DNA of 64,000 nt from Candidatus Obscuribacter phosphatis. Lineage in GTDB: Bacteria; Cyanobacteriota; Vampirovibrionia; Obscuribacterales; Obscuribacteraceae. The stretch covers positions 2,084,599-2,148,598 of the forward strand of contig MOYA01000001.1 in assembly GCA_001899315.1 (NCBI GenBank), written 5' to 3'. Of the stretch, positions 33,426 to 43,194 are shown one piece after another (positions within the stretch are counted from its first letter, which is position 1; each line of letters begins with the position of its first letter). The translations under genes were made by a program, and so were the position numbers. The notes under the pieces were generated by a model, which made no database searches, had not been told where the DNA came from, and worked only from the letters and a program-made list of their open reading frames with translations.

Positions 33426-35786
33426 ATGCAGGGCGCAAACTTCAGGATGCCGTCGGTGGACGGTCCAAACAATTTGGAAAGAGGTAGAACTCTTTGCCAG
33501 CAAGGTCTCTATCATGAGGCAGTGCCCTTTTTCGAGACGGCGTTGGCCATGGCCCAGCGCAATTTTGGTGAGAACGCACCCGAAATAGCAGAGTACCTGG
33601 AAGATCTCGGAGACGCTTATGCGGCCGTAGAGCGGGCCAGCGAATCGCTCATGGTTTTTGACCGACTTTACCGGCTGGCTGAGCGAATTTTAGGACCGAA
33701 TCATCCCCAGATAGTCTCAGTTCTCTGGAAGATGTCTATCTTGGCCGAAAGGTTGGGCAATGTCGGTGATTCCTATGAAATGTGCAATCAAGCTCTTGGT
33801 AGAGCAAGGCTATGTCTTAGACCGGATGACGAACTGGCCAAGGCGGTGGTGGAACGCTTTGCCTATCTAAACGAGAGCTTGCAAAACTATAATGCTCAAC
33901 CAAGTACCAGCCCTTACGAACAGGCGCCCCAAGACGACCTAAGTGTAGTAGGTCAAGTTAGCCAGGTCAGTCAACCCCCTGCAAATTCGGGCAATCCGCT
34001 CGACCTCATGTCGAACGAAATAGTAAGCAATCCTTATTCGGTTTATGAAGATCCCCGCAAAAGCCATGCGGAAGCCGCCGAAAGCCAGCCCCCGAGCCAA
34101 GAACAAGTTCCCAGCTATGAACAAGCTGAATATCTAAAGTCCGGCTATGAGCAAGCCGCTCAAGTTAATGCGTCTCAAGTTAATGCCTATCAGGCAAATA
34201 ACTATCAGGAAGCGCCTCAGCCTGCCGCCATGCCCGTCGGAGAGATAGGCAGTATTTTCTCCGGCAAGGGTGAAATCGCCCGCAGCCCCTTCAGTCAGTC
34301 TTTGAATCAGGCCCTTGGTAGTACGTCGGCTATAGACTATGACGCCTTACCAAACAGCGCCAGAGGTCTCGATGCCGAATATCTGGAAGCAAACAAAAGA
34401 GCCGCCCTGCCAGGTCATCTCACTGAATCTTCCGTCTTTGGACAAAGGGATACCGGCTATCTGCCCGAAGAAGAAGACTACAACATAAGCGATATCGAAA
34501 ATCTCACCGGCAGACGCACGCCCAAAGTAGAACACGGCGCCAAGAAAGCCCGCAAATTTGCCCAAGAAGCAGATAAGCGCATTGTGATCGGGCGAATGCT
34601 CAAAGAATATCTCATCCCCATTGCCGCCCTTGTGGTACTGGGCGGGATAATAATTTATGGCACCCTGCCACTTTTGCAGCCCCGCAAAGAGAAAGACCCG
34701 GCCGCTAAAGGCAGTATAGTAGAAGCCAAATATGTCACCGGCGACTTAGAAAAATCGATTGAACTATTGAGCGGCGACCGCGCCCGCATAGTCACCGCCG
34801 GCAGCGCCATGATTGTGCCCGCCAAAGAGCTTGAAAACAATCTCGGCAGCTACTTTGAACTAATCGCCAATTCACTTACAGAGAAGCAGCTTTTGCTAAA
34901 CAAAGTAGAAAATGGTTATGAAAGCGAAGAAGGAACTATCTATTACAATGCCGTTGAGCGCGAGATGCTGGTAGTAGAAAAAATGCGGCAGCTGGCTCGG
35001 TTTGCCCAAAGTATTTTCTGGCAGACAGGCAGTTATCCGGTGATGATCACGCCTCAAATCAGCACCGAATTTTCATATATCAATCCCTTCGACAACAAAA
35101 CTTGGAATATTCCAATCAAGCAGGTACCGGCTCGAACAGAGAGCTATGACAGCCTTGAGTTAACGCTCGAGACAGGTGCTACAGTCATGGATAGTGAAAT
35201 TAACAAGCCAGGAAATATCGCAGCCTATGTCTCTATCTCGGGCGAGAAAAATAATGCCCAAAAAACAAATGCCTTTTATTTGCGAGGCGTCGGCAGAAAC
35301 GGCGAACTAATCAGACAGTCCAAACCAGGCTTGTTTCTTGCCGTCAAGGCAGATAATACAATCATGGGCGGGCTGCAACAACCAACCGCCCCACCTGAAA
35401 AACCTAAAGCGAAAGAGACTAAACGCAGTTCTCGCAAAAGAGATAGCAAAAAATCACCGGTCAAAAAAGAGATAAGCAAAGACAATGCCGAAGCATCTCC
35501 AGCTAAGCCTTCCCCGGTTCCCCAAATAGAAGAAATAACTCCACCCAAACCAACCAGGCTATGGATTATAAACGGGGCCTCGGTTCCACTAGTCGTATTG
35601 CATTTCGGTTTGGCAATATCTTTAGCCGCTCTTACCCTAATCACTTTTGCCATTTCACGCATGGAAGGGGTGGATATCAAAGGTGAAAGAACAACCAATC
35701 ACAATCACATTGTCCTTGGCATATCACTCTTCTTTTTCTTGGCCACCTGTGCCGCCTTGGTAATTCAGATGACCGTTTATTCTTAG
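33426..35786 (+). CDS. TPR membrane protein
   Basis: A 786-residue protein. Residues about 15-150 carry kinesin-light-chain-like TPRs (AVPFFETALAMAQRNFG; LGDAYAAVERASESLMVFDRLYRLAERILG). A long Gln/Tyr/Ser-rich disordered part with repeats such as QVNASQVNAYQANNYQ runs to about 390. One transmembrane helix follows (about 395-415), then a soluble domain (about 430-650), a Lys/Pro-rich linker, and two C-terminal helices (about 716-745 and 760-785). AAGG lies 4 bases before the ATG. The N-terminal TPRs are probably cytoplasmic and the middle domain outside. Function unknown. Confidence 0.8.
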   Translation: MQGANFRMPSVDGPNNLERGRTLCQQGLYHEAVPFFETALAMAQRNFGENAPEIAEYLEDLGDAYAAVERASESLMVFDRLYRLAERILGPNHPQIVSVLWKMSILAERLGNVGDSYEMCNQALGRARLCLRPDDELAKAVVERFAYLNESLQNYNAQPSTSPYEQAPQDDLSVVGQVSQVSQPPANSGNPLDLMSNEIVSNPYSVYEDPRKSHAEAAESQPPSQEQVPSYEQAEYLKSGYEQAAQVNASQVNAYQANNYQEAPQPAAMPVGEIGSIFSGKGEIARSPFSQSLNQALGSTSAIDYDALPNSARGLDAEYLEANKRAALPGHLTESSVFGQRDTGYLPEEEDYNISDIENLTGRRTPKVEHGAKKARKFAQEADKRIVIGRMLKEYLIPIAALVVLGGIIIYGTLPLLQPRKEKDPAAKGSIVEAKYVTGDLEKSIELLSGDRARIVTAGSAMIVPAKELENNLGSYFELIANSLTEKQLLLNKVENGYESEEGTIYYNAVEREMLVVEKMRQLARFAQSIFWQTGSYPVMITPQISTEFSYINPFDNKTWNIPIKQVPARTESYDSLELTLETGATVMDSEINKPGNIAAYVSISGEKNNAQKTNAFYLRGVGRNGELIRQSKPGLFLAVKADNTIMGGLQQPTAPPEKPKAKETKRSSRKRDSKKSPVKKEISKDNAEASPAKPSPVPQIEEITPPKPTRLWIINGASVPLVVLHFGLAISLAALTLITFAISRMEGVDIKGERTTNHNHIVLGISLFFFLATCAALVIQMTVYS

Positions 35787-35841
35787 CCTTTTACTGAAAT
35801 TACAAACAAAGAAAATGACAAGCAAAAGCGACAAGCCTTAG

Positions 35842-36636
35842 TCAGGCAAAAAACTCAGAAATGAGATAAGAAGCAGCACCGAATGCTACCGAGACATTGA
35901 GCGATTCTTTGCGCCCGCGCATGGTCAAATGACAAATATGCTCGCAATAGGTCTGGGCTTCGTGCGAAACGCCGGTCACTTCGTTGCCCACCACCAAAGC
36001 CAGGGGGCGTCGCAAAGCGCCCGACTGCAGGGAAGAATAGAGCGAGGTGGAAAGAGCATTTTTCTCTAAAGCAACGATCTGATAGCCGCGCTCGGCAAGA
36101 TCGCTTAGACATTCAGTAATGAAGGGATAAAAATACCAGGGCACAAAGTCTTCAGCTCCCAGCGAGACTTTGGCAATCTCTTTGCGCGGCGGTAAACCAG
36201 TGATACCGCAAAGGAACAAGCGTGAGAAACCCGCACCATCGGCGGTGCGAAAGATGGCACCGACATTATGCAAACTTCTTAAATCTTCAATCACTACCAC
36301 CAAAGGGGAATTACCAGATTTATCTGCGGCAAGAAAAGCGCTGCGATCGTTCACGCTCAGATGCTTTTGTAATTCCCTAAACATCTCAACCTTATGGGTC
36401 ATCTCTTTGAAATGTCTGCCGGTACGAGGGGTAAAAGGACGACCGCAAGTCGGGCAAAAACAAGCCGGCAGACCATCTGGACCTACAGCGGCGCGGGCCA
36501 ATTCGTTGCGAAAGCGCGTGGCAAAAGGGGCATTATCTCTTGGTCCATCTTCTAGCTCTAAGAGCTGTAAATTAAAGCTGGAGCAGTCAGTATAGGGACA
36601 ACGCCAGTTCCAGTCCTCAATTTCAGGGCTAGACAT
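35842..36636 (-). CDS. SpoU-family RNA 2'-O-methyltransferase with zinc-ribbon N-terminus
   Basis: A 264-residue protein. The C-terminal part has the three SpoU/TrmH motifs forming the SAM-binding knot: NVGAIFRTADGAG, ALVVGNEVTGVS and the RKESLNVSVAFGAASY helix. The N-terminal 70 residues contain C13-x4-C18 and C59/C61-x2-C64 in CFCPTCGRPF, a zinc-ribbon-like module not usual in TrmH or RlmB. The RNA substrate cannot be read from the sequence. Its start lies 15 bp after the stop of the TPR gene on the same strand. Confidence 0.87.
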   Translation of the reverse strand: MSSPEIEDWNWRCPYTDCSSFNLQLLELEDGPRDNAPFATRFRNELARAAVGPDGLPACFCPTCGRPFTPRTGRHFKEMTHKVEMFRELQKHLSVNDRSAFLAADKSGNSPLVVVIEDLRSLHNVGAIFRTADGAGFSRLFLCGITGLPPRKEIAKVSLGAEDFVPWYFYPFITECLSDLAERGYQIVALEKNALSTSLYSSLQSGALRRPLALVVGNEVTGVSHEAQTYCEHICHLTMRGRKESLNVSVAFGAASYLISEFFA

Positions 36637-36651
36637 AAGATTGCCACTTGA

Positions 36652-37275
36652 TCATTTCTTCAGCTTATTCTCGATGCCGGTGGCAAAGGTCTCCATCTGC
36701 CCGGCGATACCATCTCGATTGGTCTTTCTGAGCAAATCGGCATAATTGCGCAACAGATTAATTAGTTCGGGGCTGGAATTGCCCAGAGTTTTATTCTTGA
36801 CGTCCAAGCTTTTGCGGTAGTGGGCATCGGCTTGATCATATTTTTCTTGGGCATGCAGAGCAAGCGCCAATAGATAAGTGAGACGCCCTACTTCAATGTG
36901 GTCGGCCCCAAAAATAGCCTTTTTAATATTGAGGCTCTTTTCAAGATGGTTATGGGCTTCGGCGTACCGACCAGCGCTAAAGAGCACTACACCTAAGTTA
37001 CGCTCCAACACAGCCACATCTTTGCATTCCTTGCCCTGCTCATCTTTTCTGAGCACTAGGGCCCGTTTCAGCAAGAATTCAGCCTCATCGTACTCGCCGC
37101 GGTGAAAGCGGGTCATAGCCAAACCTTCTAAAGAGACCACTTGCCGTCCGTCCCCATCGGGAAAGCCTTCAGTTTCCTTCAAAGCGGCTTCCCAGTCGGT
37201 AACGGCGGTCTGCCAATCACTGGACTGCATTGCCTTTTGCGCCGACTGCTTGAGATCCTCAAAAACTAATGACAT
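36652..37275 (-). CDS. TPR protein (kinesin-light-chain-like)
   Basis: A 207-residue cytoplasmic protein made of about four TPR units, for example TRFHRGEYDEAEFLLKRALVLRKDEQG and LALALHAQEKYDQADAHYRKSLDVKNKTLG. No signal peptide or enzyme domain. It is upstream of and probably cotranscribed with the SpoU methyltransferase. TPR arrays of this type are common in this window. Confidence 0.85.
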   Translation of the reverse strand: MSLVFEDLKQSAQKAMQSSDWQTAVTDWEAALKETEGFPDGDGRQVVSLEGLAMTRFHRGEYDEAEFLLKRALVLRKDEQGKECKDVAVLERNLGVVLFSAGRYAEAHNHLEKSLNIKKAIFGADHIEVGRLTYLLALALHAQEKYDQADAHYRKSLDVKNKTLGNSSPELINLLRNYADLLRKTNRDGIAGQMETFATGIENKLKK

Positions 37276-37338
37276 TTTCGTCTCTCTTTCCTGAATGTAC
37301 TGAAGATGCTGCTATGACTTACTAATACCCATTTTCGT

Positions 37339-37350
37339 TAGAAATTTCTA
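37339..37350. promoter_or_regulatory. 12-bp palindrome in the divergent TPR/acs region
   Basis: TAGAAATTTCTA is a perfect palindrome located between the TPR gene start and the acs start. It is a possible operator; no matched promoter boxes were recognised. Confidence 0.3.
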
Positions 37351-37468
37351 GCGTACCCCCTGTCTATCTATGTAGTTTTGTTTCTAAGCGCTAGACTATG
37401 CGTTCTATGGATTACTCAAGGGATTAATCAAAGAAACTCACGCTTCAAGCAGAGCCGGGAGGAAATTT

Positions 37469-39268
37469 ATGAAGCTTGCTCAAGAAACACCGAGCAAAAA
37501 CACCACCGAAGAAAAGACGCCTGAAAAGAAAAAAACCGGGCGAAAAGAACTGATTAAGAAGTTCCCGGTCAAATGCAATCTTGAAGAATACGCCACCACT
37601 TACGATACCTTTACCTGGGAAGATGCCCGCTCTGAAATCTCCTATTTCCAAGACGGCAAGGTCAATGCTGCTTATAACGCCGTAGACAGGCATCTCACCG
37701 ACGGACGCAAAAACAAAGTAGCTCTCTACAGCGTCGATGCCGCCGGGCAAGTGCAAAAATTCACCTTCCAAGAAATCCATGATGCCGCAAACAAAATGGG
37801 CAACGCCCTCAAAGCCCTCGGCATCAAAAAAGGCGACCGTGTCTTTGTCTTCCTTCCCCGCGTTCCCGAGTTGTACATAGCCACTATCGCCATAGCCAAG
37901 ATAGGCGCCATAGCTGGTCCGCTCTTCTCGGCCTTCGGACCAGACGCTCTCAAAGACCGTCTGCAAGATTCCGAAGCCAAGATAGTGATCACCAATCCGG
38001 CTTTGAAAGACAAACTGGATGCCATCAAGAAAGACCTGCCTGATCTTGAACACGTAGTCATAGTCGGCGCCGACAAGAAGAAACTAGGCAAAGGTGAACT
38101 ATCTTACGAAGACTTGGTGACCGGTCAGTCGAGCGAATTGACCTGCGAAAAGACTGATCCGGAAGATCCGCTCTATTTGCTCTATACAAGCGGCACAACC
38201 GGCAAACCCAAAGGGGTAGTGCATGTGCATGCCGACATAATCGGACATCATATGACCACCAAGTGGGTGCTCGACCTGCGCGACGACGACATTTATTGGT
38301 GCACAGCCGACCCAGGTTGGGTGACCGGCACAGTCTATGGAATTTTCGGACCTTGGTCCAACGGCGCTTCGGTGGTCAGCTATGAAGGCAGATTCGATGC
38401 CGCCAGCTGGTACAAAGTCATTGACGAACTGAAGGTAACAGTCTGGTATACAGCCCCCACAGCTTTGCGCATGCTGATGAAGGCAGGCGATGATGTGGTT
38501 TATGAACACAGTCTTGATAGCCTCAGACATATTCTTTCGGTGGGAGAACCGCTCAACCCTGAAGTAGTGAGATGGGGCATGAAAGTCTATGGACTGCCGA
38601 TTCACGACAATTGGTGGCAAACTGAAACCGGCATGCAACTTATTGCCAACTTGCCCTGCAACCCAATCAGACCAGGCTCTATGGGCAAGCCACTGCCCGG
38701 AGTCTATGCTGCCGTCGTTAACGAAAACGGCGAAGAAGTAGCCCCTGGCGAACTTGGTAAATTGGTGGTCAAGCCGGGCTGGCCGAGCATGCTCAGAACA
38801 ATTTGGAGAAATGAAGCCAAGTATCAAGAGTACTTCAAGATTCCGGGCTGGTATTTCTCGGGCGACAACGCCTGGAAAGACGAAGATGGTTATTTCTGGT
38901 TTGTGGGCAGAGCCGACGATGTCATCAATACAAGCGGACATAGAGTCGGTCCCTTCGAAGTAGAATCGGCTCTGGTCGAGCATAAAGCAGTGGCTGAAGC
39001 CGGAGTAATCGGCAAACCGGACAAAGAAAGAGGCGAAATCATTAAAGCCTTTGTGGTTCTGGCTAACGGTTACACAGCTTCAGACGAATTACTTGACGAC
39101 ATCAAAGAATTCACCAAGAAGCAACTGGCAGCCCATGCCTACCCGCGCGAAATAGAAGTAAAAGCCAGCCTACCCAAAACTCGCTCGGGCAAGATCATGC
39201 GCCGACTGCTTAAAGCCTGGGAACTGGGTCTGCCCACAGGCGATACTTCTTCGCTGGAAGATGACTGA
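37469..39268 (+). CDS. acs: Acetyl-CoA synthetase (AMP-forming)
   Basis: Activates acetate to acetyl-CoA through acetyl-AMP. The 599-residue adenylate-forming enzyme shows the P-loop YTSGTTGKPKG, WWQTETGMQ, WYFSGDNAWKDEDGY and the C-terminal SGKIMRRLLK with K575, the lysine commonly controlled by acetylation. It is shorter than the classic 650-residue form and resembles the AcsA type. The first 30 residues are Lys/Glu/Thr-rich and probably disordered. The ribosome site GGGAGG lies 6 bases before the ATG. A strong terminator follows. Confidence 0.93.
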   Translation: MKLAQETPSKNTTEEKTPEKKKTGRKELIKKFPVKCNLEEYATTYDTFTWEDARSEISYFQDGKVNAAYNAVDRHLTDGRKNKVALYSVDAAGQVQKFTFQEIHDAANKMGNALKALGIKKGDRVFVFLPRVPELYIATIAIAKIGAIAGPLFSAFGPDALKDRLQDSEAKIVITNPALKDKLDAIKKDLPDLEHVVIVGADKKKLGKGELSYEDLVTGQSSELTCEKTDPEDPLYLLYTSGTTGKPKGVVHVHADIIGHHMTTKWVLDLRDDDIYWCTADPGWVTGTVYGIFGPWSNGASVVSYEGRFDAASWYKVIDELKVTVWYTAPTALRMLMKAGDDVVYEHSLDSLRHILSVGEPLNPEVVRWGMKVYGLPIHDNWWQTETGMQLIANLPCNPIRPGSMGKPLPGVYAAVVNENGEEVAPGELGKLVVKPGWPSMLRTIWRNEAKYQEYFKIPGWYFSGDNAWKDEDGYFWFVGRADDVINTSGHRVGPFEVESALVEHKAVAEAGVIGKPDKERGEIIKAFVVLANGYTASDELLDDIKEFTKKQLAAHAYPREIEVKASLPKTRSGKIMRRLLKAWELGLPTGDTSSLEDD

Positions 39269-39292
39269 TTAAAGCCTCAGCTTTAACTTTGG

Positions 39293-39330
39293 AAAAGAGA
39301 GATTGGCAAACAATCTCTCTTTTCTTATCT
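39293..39330 (+). terminator. Intrinsic terminator after acs
   Basis: AAAAGAGAGATTG (39293-39305) and CAATCTCTCTTTT (39311-39323) form a perfect 13-bp stem with a GCAAA loop and a T-rich tail. Confidence 0.88.
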
Positions 39331-39374
39331 TTGTCTACAGCCGTTGGTCGCCTAAACAGTTAAACTAAACTTCC

Positions 39375-40760
39375 ATGAGCGCAGAATTATCCACCCTTCA
39401 TGACTCTACCCTAGAGAGATTGCCGCCGCAGTCTCTTGAAGCTGAACAAGCCGTTTTGGGCGCCTTGCTGGTTTCAGGCGACGGTGTCTCCAGAGTGGTA
39501 GACAGCCTAGAGCCTGAATATTTCTATCGCAAAGCGCACCAGGTCATTTATGCCTGTATGCTCGATCTATACGATGCCAACGAGCCCATTGACATCGTCA
39601 CTGTTTCGCAATTTCTCAAAGACCAGGGAAAGCTTGATATGGTGGGCGGTCGGCAATATATCACCGACCTGTCTCTATCGGTGGCGACCACCGCCAACCT
39701 GGAATACTATGCCAAAACAGTGCAAGAAAAGGCTGTCTTGCGCAATCTTATTAAGGCCGGCTCTGAAATTGTCGCCAATTGCTATGAAGAAACCGATGCC
39801 GATGCCGCCCTCGACAAAGCCGAGCATCTTATCTTTAGTCTGGCGCAAAAACGTAACATGCAATCGATGGTGCATATCAAGCATATTGTCGAGACCTCAT
39901 TCCAGCGCATCGAAGAGCGCTACGAGAACCGAGAAGTGCTCTCCGGTGTGCCTTCTGGTTTCTATGACTTAGACGCCATGACCTCCGGCTTCCAGCCATC
40001 CGACCTGGTCATTCTAGCGGCACGCCCCTCTATGGGCAAAACAGCCTTCGTGCTCAACCTAGCCATGAGCTGTGCGGTCGAAAACAATATTCCCTGCGCC
40101 ATCTTCTCGCTTGAGATGTCCAAAGAATCACTGGTACAGAGGATGCTCTGTTCAGAAGCGAAAATTGACGCCAACCGTCTCAGAACCGGCCACTTACACA
40201 CCAACGACTGGACCCATTTGGCAGCCGCCATGGGCAAACTAGGAGAAGCGCCAATCTATATCGACGACTCCGCCATGGTCAATGTCCTCGACGTGCGCGC
40301 CAAGTGTCGCCGGCTCAAGGCTGAAGCCAAAGGTCTGGGCATGGTGATCATCGACTATATTCAGCTCATGCAGGGCAGAAAAGCCACCGATAACCGTGTG
40401 CAGGAAGTTTCTGAAATCTCGCGCAGCTTGAAGACTCTGGCAAGAGAATTAAGCACACCGGTAATCGCCCTCTCCCAGCTCTCTCGTGCAGTGGAAGCCA
40501 GACAGAACAAGCGTCCGATGCTTTCAGACTTGAGAGAATCAGGCTCTATCGAGCAAGACGCCGACTTAGTTATGTTCATTTACCGCGACGAATATTACAA
40601 CCCGGAAAGTGACAAACGTGGCGAAGCTGAAGTCATCATCGCCAAACAAAGGAATGGTCCGGTAGGAACGGTTGACCTGCTCTATCAGGGCAGTATCACT
40701 CGCTTCCTCAACAAAGTGCATAACCAGTACCCCGAAGGCGGGGGCGGCGGCGGTCCTTAA
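39375..40760 (+). CDS. dnaB: Replicative DNA helicase DnaB
   Basis: Hexameric fork helicase, 461 residues. The N-terminal DnaB domain starts PPQSLEAEQAVLGALL. The RecA-like domain has Walker A ARPSMGKTAF (K222), Walker B MVIIDYIQLM, and the ALSQLSRAVE and SDLRESGSIEQDAD motifs. It ends in a short Gly-rich tail. No intein or insertion is seen. It is flanked upstream by the acs terminator and downstream by a Tad-like gene. Confidence 0.97.
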   Translation: MSAELSTLHDSTLERLPPQSLEAEQAVLGALLVSGDGVSRVVDSLEPEYFYRKAHQVIYACMLDLYDANEPIDIVTVSQFLKDQGKLDMVGGRQYITDLSLSVATTANLEYYAKTVQEKAVLRNLIKAGSEIVANCYEETDADAALDKAEHLIFSLAQKRNMQSMVHIKHIVETSFQRIEERYENREVLSGVPSGFYDLDAMTSGFQPSDLVILAARPSMGKTAFVLNLAMSCAVENNIPCAIFSLEMSKESLVQRMLCSEAKIDANRLRTGHLHTNDWTHLAAAMGKLGEAPIYIDDSAMVNVLDVRAKCRRLKAEAKGLGMVIIDYIQLMQGRKATDNRVQEVSEISRSLKTLARELSTPVIALSQLSRAVEARQNKRPMLSDLRESGSIEQDADLVMFIYRDEYYNPESDKRGEAEVIIAKQRNGPVGTVDLLYQGSITRFLNKVHNQYPEGGGGGGP

Positions 40761-40812
40761 ATCCAGCAATTCACGTAGATTTCATTTTGACCTCACCGAT
40801 GGTTCACGCTGG

Positions 40813-40835
40813 CGCCCTATATTGAAAGTAGGGCG
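40813..40835 (+). repeat. Perfect 7-bp hairpin just before a Tad-like gene
   Basis: CGCCCTA (40813-40819) pairs with TAGGGCG (40829-40835) around a 9-base loop. It is followed at once by the GGGGGG ribosome site of the next gene, so it could affect its translation. There is no U-run, so it is not a convincing dnaB terminator. Confidence 0.5.
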
Positions 40836-40846
40836 GGGGGCGTAAA

Positions 40847-41374
40847 ATGCTGGAAACTTTAGCAGCTCAAGAAAGAAAGAATAAGAAAGGTCGTTTGGTT
40901 TTGACTTTGACCGGCGGTTCTCTACTTTTGTTAGTAGTTCTTTTGGCTCTAGACCTAACAATTATGATGCTGGGCTATCAGGTCAACGATCGCATATGCC
41001 TGGCGGCCTGCCGCGCCGCAGCCAAACAAACCTCGGCATCAAAGGCTCTGGCACAGGCCGGCGATGCAGCAAGAAACTTAAATCTAGGTCTTATGTCGCA
41101 ATTTATCAGTACAGACATACTGACCGACTCCGCTAATTTCATCTACCAAGACAAAGAAGAAAAGGGTCAAATCAGAAGTGTGACAGTGACCACCGAAAGC
41201 AAGGTGAGACTGCCCCTACCAGTGATTTGTCTGGAAGGCGAAAAGAGCAGAGCGGAAAGCAAAAAAGATAGCGCGGTCATTCTCAGAAAGCGCTGCACAA
41301 TGCCCCTGCAAAGCCAAGTGGAAGCGACCCCTAAAGCGGCACACCTGAGTGATACAACCACTTATCAGCCTTAA
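40847..41374 (+). CDS. Small Tad-like membrane-anchored protein
   Basis: The 175-residue protein has a basic N-terminus (ERKNKKGRL), one transmembrane helix (about 22-44), then a pseudopilin-like helical segment with CLAACRAAAKQTSASKALAQAG. It resembles the N-terminal arrangement of the large Tad-like protein at 23.6 kb. The C-terminus is polar. The ATG has a run of G's as ribosome site. Its 3' end overlaps the convergent YchJ-like gene by 44 bp. Confidence 0.7.
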   Translation: MLETLAAQERKNKKGRLVLTLTGGSLLLLVVLLALDLTIMMLGYQVNDRICLAACRAAAKQTSASKALAQAGDAARNLNLGLMSQFISTDILTDSANFIYQDKEEKGQIRSVTVTTESKVRLPLPVICLEGEKSRAESKKDSAVILRKRCTMPLQSQVEATPKAAHLSDTTTYQP

Positions 41375-41777
41375 GGAAAAAGCGGCTGCGTTCCGAAAAT
41401 CCACATTCTTTACCGAGGGCATCTCTTAGGCAGGCCTTGAAAGCGACATAAGCTTCCTCCGGTCCGACCAGACTCTCTTCCAAAATCTCTAGTCCATCAA
41501 AATAAACTGATGAGGCAAAGCTTTCAATAGAGTCTTTCCACTTGCCACGGTCGGCTTCATATTGGGGTCCGCTACTATCGGTAGTATCAATTATATAGTC
41601 GGCAAGATGCATGGCATAGGCAGCATAACGAGAGCGCATCAAGGTCAGAGCGCTAGGCGGCTTCGCCCCGCCGTGAAACATTCCGCAGCACTTTGCATAG
41701 AACTGACCACTATGGCAGGGGCAAGGTTCATAGCGCGAAACTTTTGCTTTCTTTCTTGTCTTAATGGGCGCTGACAT
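41331..41777 (-). CDS. YchJ-like SEC-C motif protein
   Basis: A 148-residue UPF0225/YchJ-type protein. The N-terminal SEC-C zinc motif reads CPCHSGQFYAKCCG. A cystatin-like domain follows with SALTLMRSRYAAYAMHLADYIIDTT. The family function is unknown. The start overlaps the end of the beta-propeller gene by 17 bp and the 3' end overlaps the convergent Tad-like gene. It is the last gene of the chaperone-linked minus-strand group. Confidence 0.85.
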   Translation of the reverse strand: MSAPIKTRKKAKVSRYEPCPCHSGQFYAKCCGMFHGGAKPPSALTLMRSRYAAYAMHLADYIIDTTDSSGPQYEADRGKWKDSIESFASSVYFDGLEILEESLVGPEEAYVAFKACLRDALGKECGFSERSRFFLKADKWLYHSGVPL

Positions 41778-43194
41778 AAATAATATCGTTTGACTTACGG
41801 CCGATGCTTACCAAGCTGACTTTCTCACTCTCAAATTCGAGCACGCCAATGGTATCGGTGGCAGCACTAGTAATAATAAGCTTCTTGCCGCTCGGCTCCA
41901 AGGCGATTCCACCAGGAAAATCAACATCTAAAGGAAGCTTGAAATCTTTCACCTTATTGCGGCTGGTGGTGTCAAACTCTTCGATTGTATTGTCTTTGGC
42001 ACAAGCAACGAAAAGGCGGCTGCCGTCATGATTGACAGCAAGACCGGTGGGACCGTTGCCACACTTGATTTGGCCGACTGGCAGGCGCTTGACCACATCT
42101 ACTATGGTGACATGATTAGAACTCTTGCAAGAAATATAGGCTAGGCGGCTATCGGGACTAATCACCACAAACTGGGGTGCGGTGCCGACATTAAGAGAGC
42201 CAAGCAAGCGCTGATTCATCGTTGAGATGAAGCTCACCTGCCCTGTGGGAGCATTCAAAACCAAGAGATGATTGCCGTTTGGCGTCATGGCTAAACGAGA
42301 AGGACCCGGCGGTACTTTTGTACGCACCAATACTTTACCGGTCTCAGTTTCAATACAATCAATCAAACCCTGGCCGCTTTCGCTGACATAAAGCAAGTGC
42401 CCGTTCGGCAAAGCCGCCACCGCCTTTGGTGCCGAACCAGGACCAAGATCTATCTGATGACTCATAAATTCTCTTGCCGCGGTATCTATAATCAATAGTC
42501 TAGACTTGCTCTGGTCGGCAATATAGAGCTTTTCGCCCACCAAGGTCATGCCCAGCGGCGTGCCTTCGGTAGGAAACTCGATTGCCTTCTTTAATGACTT
42601 GTTGTCGACTAAGATAATTGATCCAGATGCCGACGAAGTTATATAGACGCCCCCGGTGCTCTTATGATGCACTCGTCCTGCAGAATTATGCTCGCTATGG
42701 GCTTTCTCGGCTTCGATTGTGATTGCCTGGTCGGTTACCAATGGCTTGTACTGGCTGGCTAAAGAGAAATTTTCTGGAACAATCAGGTCGGGCGCAAATT
42801 TAAGGGTGAGAATGAGCTTTTTTAGCTTGTCGTCAAAACTGCTCAAGGGGACAAGTCCGCCATGGCCGGCTTTGCGAACCACCTTAATGAAGCAGAGTCC
42901 GCCTTCAAAAACGATAGCCTCGGGCTGAGCCTTACTGGGCGCTATCTGCAAGAGCTTGAGGGCGGCAGTCTTGGTGTTGAAGCCGCCCGGAAAAACAGGC
43001 AAATAAAGATCACCGCTCTTTGTCTCGACCGAACCGTCCAAACGAATTTTCACCGTATCACCGAAAAGCAGTTTCAGTTCGCGGGTTATGGCAGGAGACA
43101 GCTTGGTGGCAAAAGCCGGAAGCCCTTGGGCGAAGAGCGCCAAGAGCGTGAGAGAAAGCAGAAAAGTTTTGGCGGCTAGATTAATCTGAGCCAT
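41761..43194 (-). CDS. Exported YVTN/YncE-type beta-propeller protein
   Basis: From ATG 43194 (477 residues) the protein begins with a clean signal peptide ([18 protein letters not shown]); the frame opens at 43218. Residues about 180-475 hold repeated propeller blades typical of YncE/YVTN proteins ([43 protein letters not shown]). The N-terminal 170 residues are a separate domain. The start lies 14 bp inside the 3' end of dnaJ, so the genes are translationally linked. Binding partners are unknown. Confidence 0.85.
   Translation of the reverse strand: MAQINLAAKTFLLSLTLLALFAQGLPAFATKLSPAITRELKLLFGDTVKIRLDGSVETKSGDLYLPVFPGGFNTKTAALKLLQIAPSKAQPEAIVFEGGLCFIKVVRKAGHGGLVPLSSFDDKLKKLILTLKFAPDLIVPENFSLASQYKPLVTDQAITIEAEKAHSEHNSAGRVHHKSTGGVYITSSASGSIILVDNKSLKKAIEFPTEGTPLGMTLVGEKLYIADQSKSRLLIIDTAAREFMSHQIDLGPGSAPKAVAALPNGHLLYVSESGQGLIDCIETETGKVLVRTKVPPGPSRLAMTPNGNHLLVLNAPTGQVSFISTMNQRLLGSLNVGTAPQFVVISPDSRLAYISCKSSNHVTIVDVVKRLPVGQIKCGNGPTGLAVNHDGSRLFVACAKDNTIEEFDTTSRNKVKDFKLPLDVDFPGGIALEPSGKKLIITSAATDTIGVLEFESEKVSLVSIGRKSNDIIYVSAH

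Noticed and set aside
38099-38983. 294-codon open frame antisense to acetyl-CoA synthetase
   Set aside because: Fully inside acs on the other strand, with no domain pattern; shadow frame.
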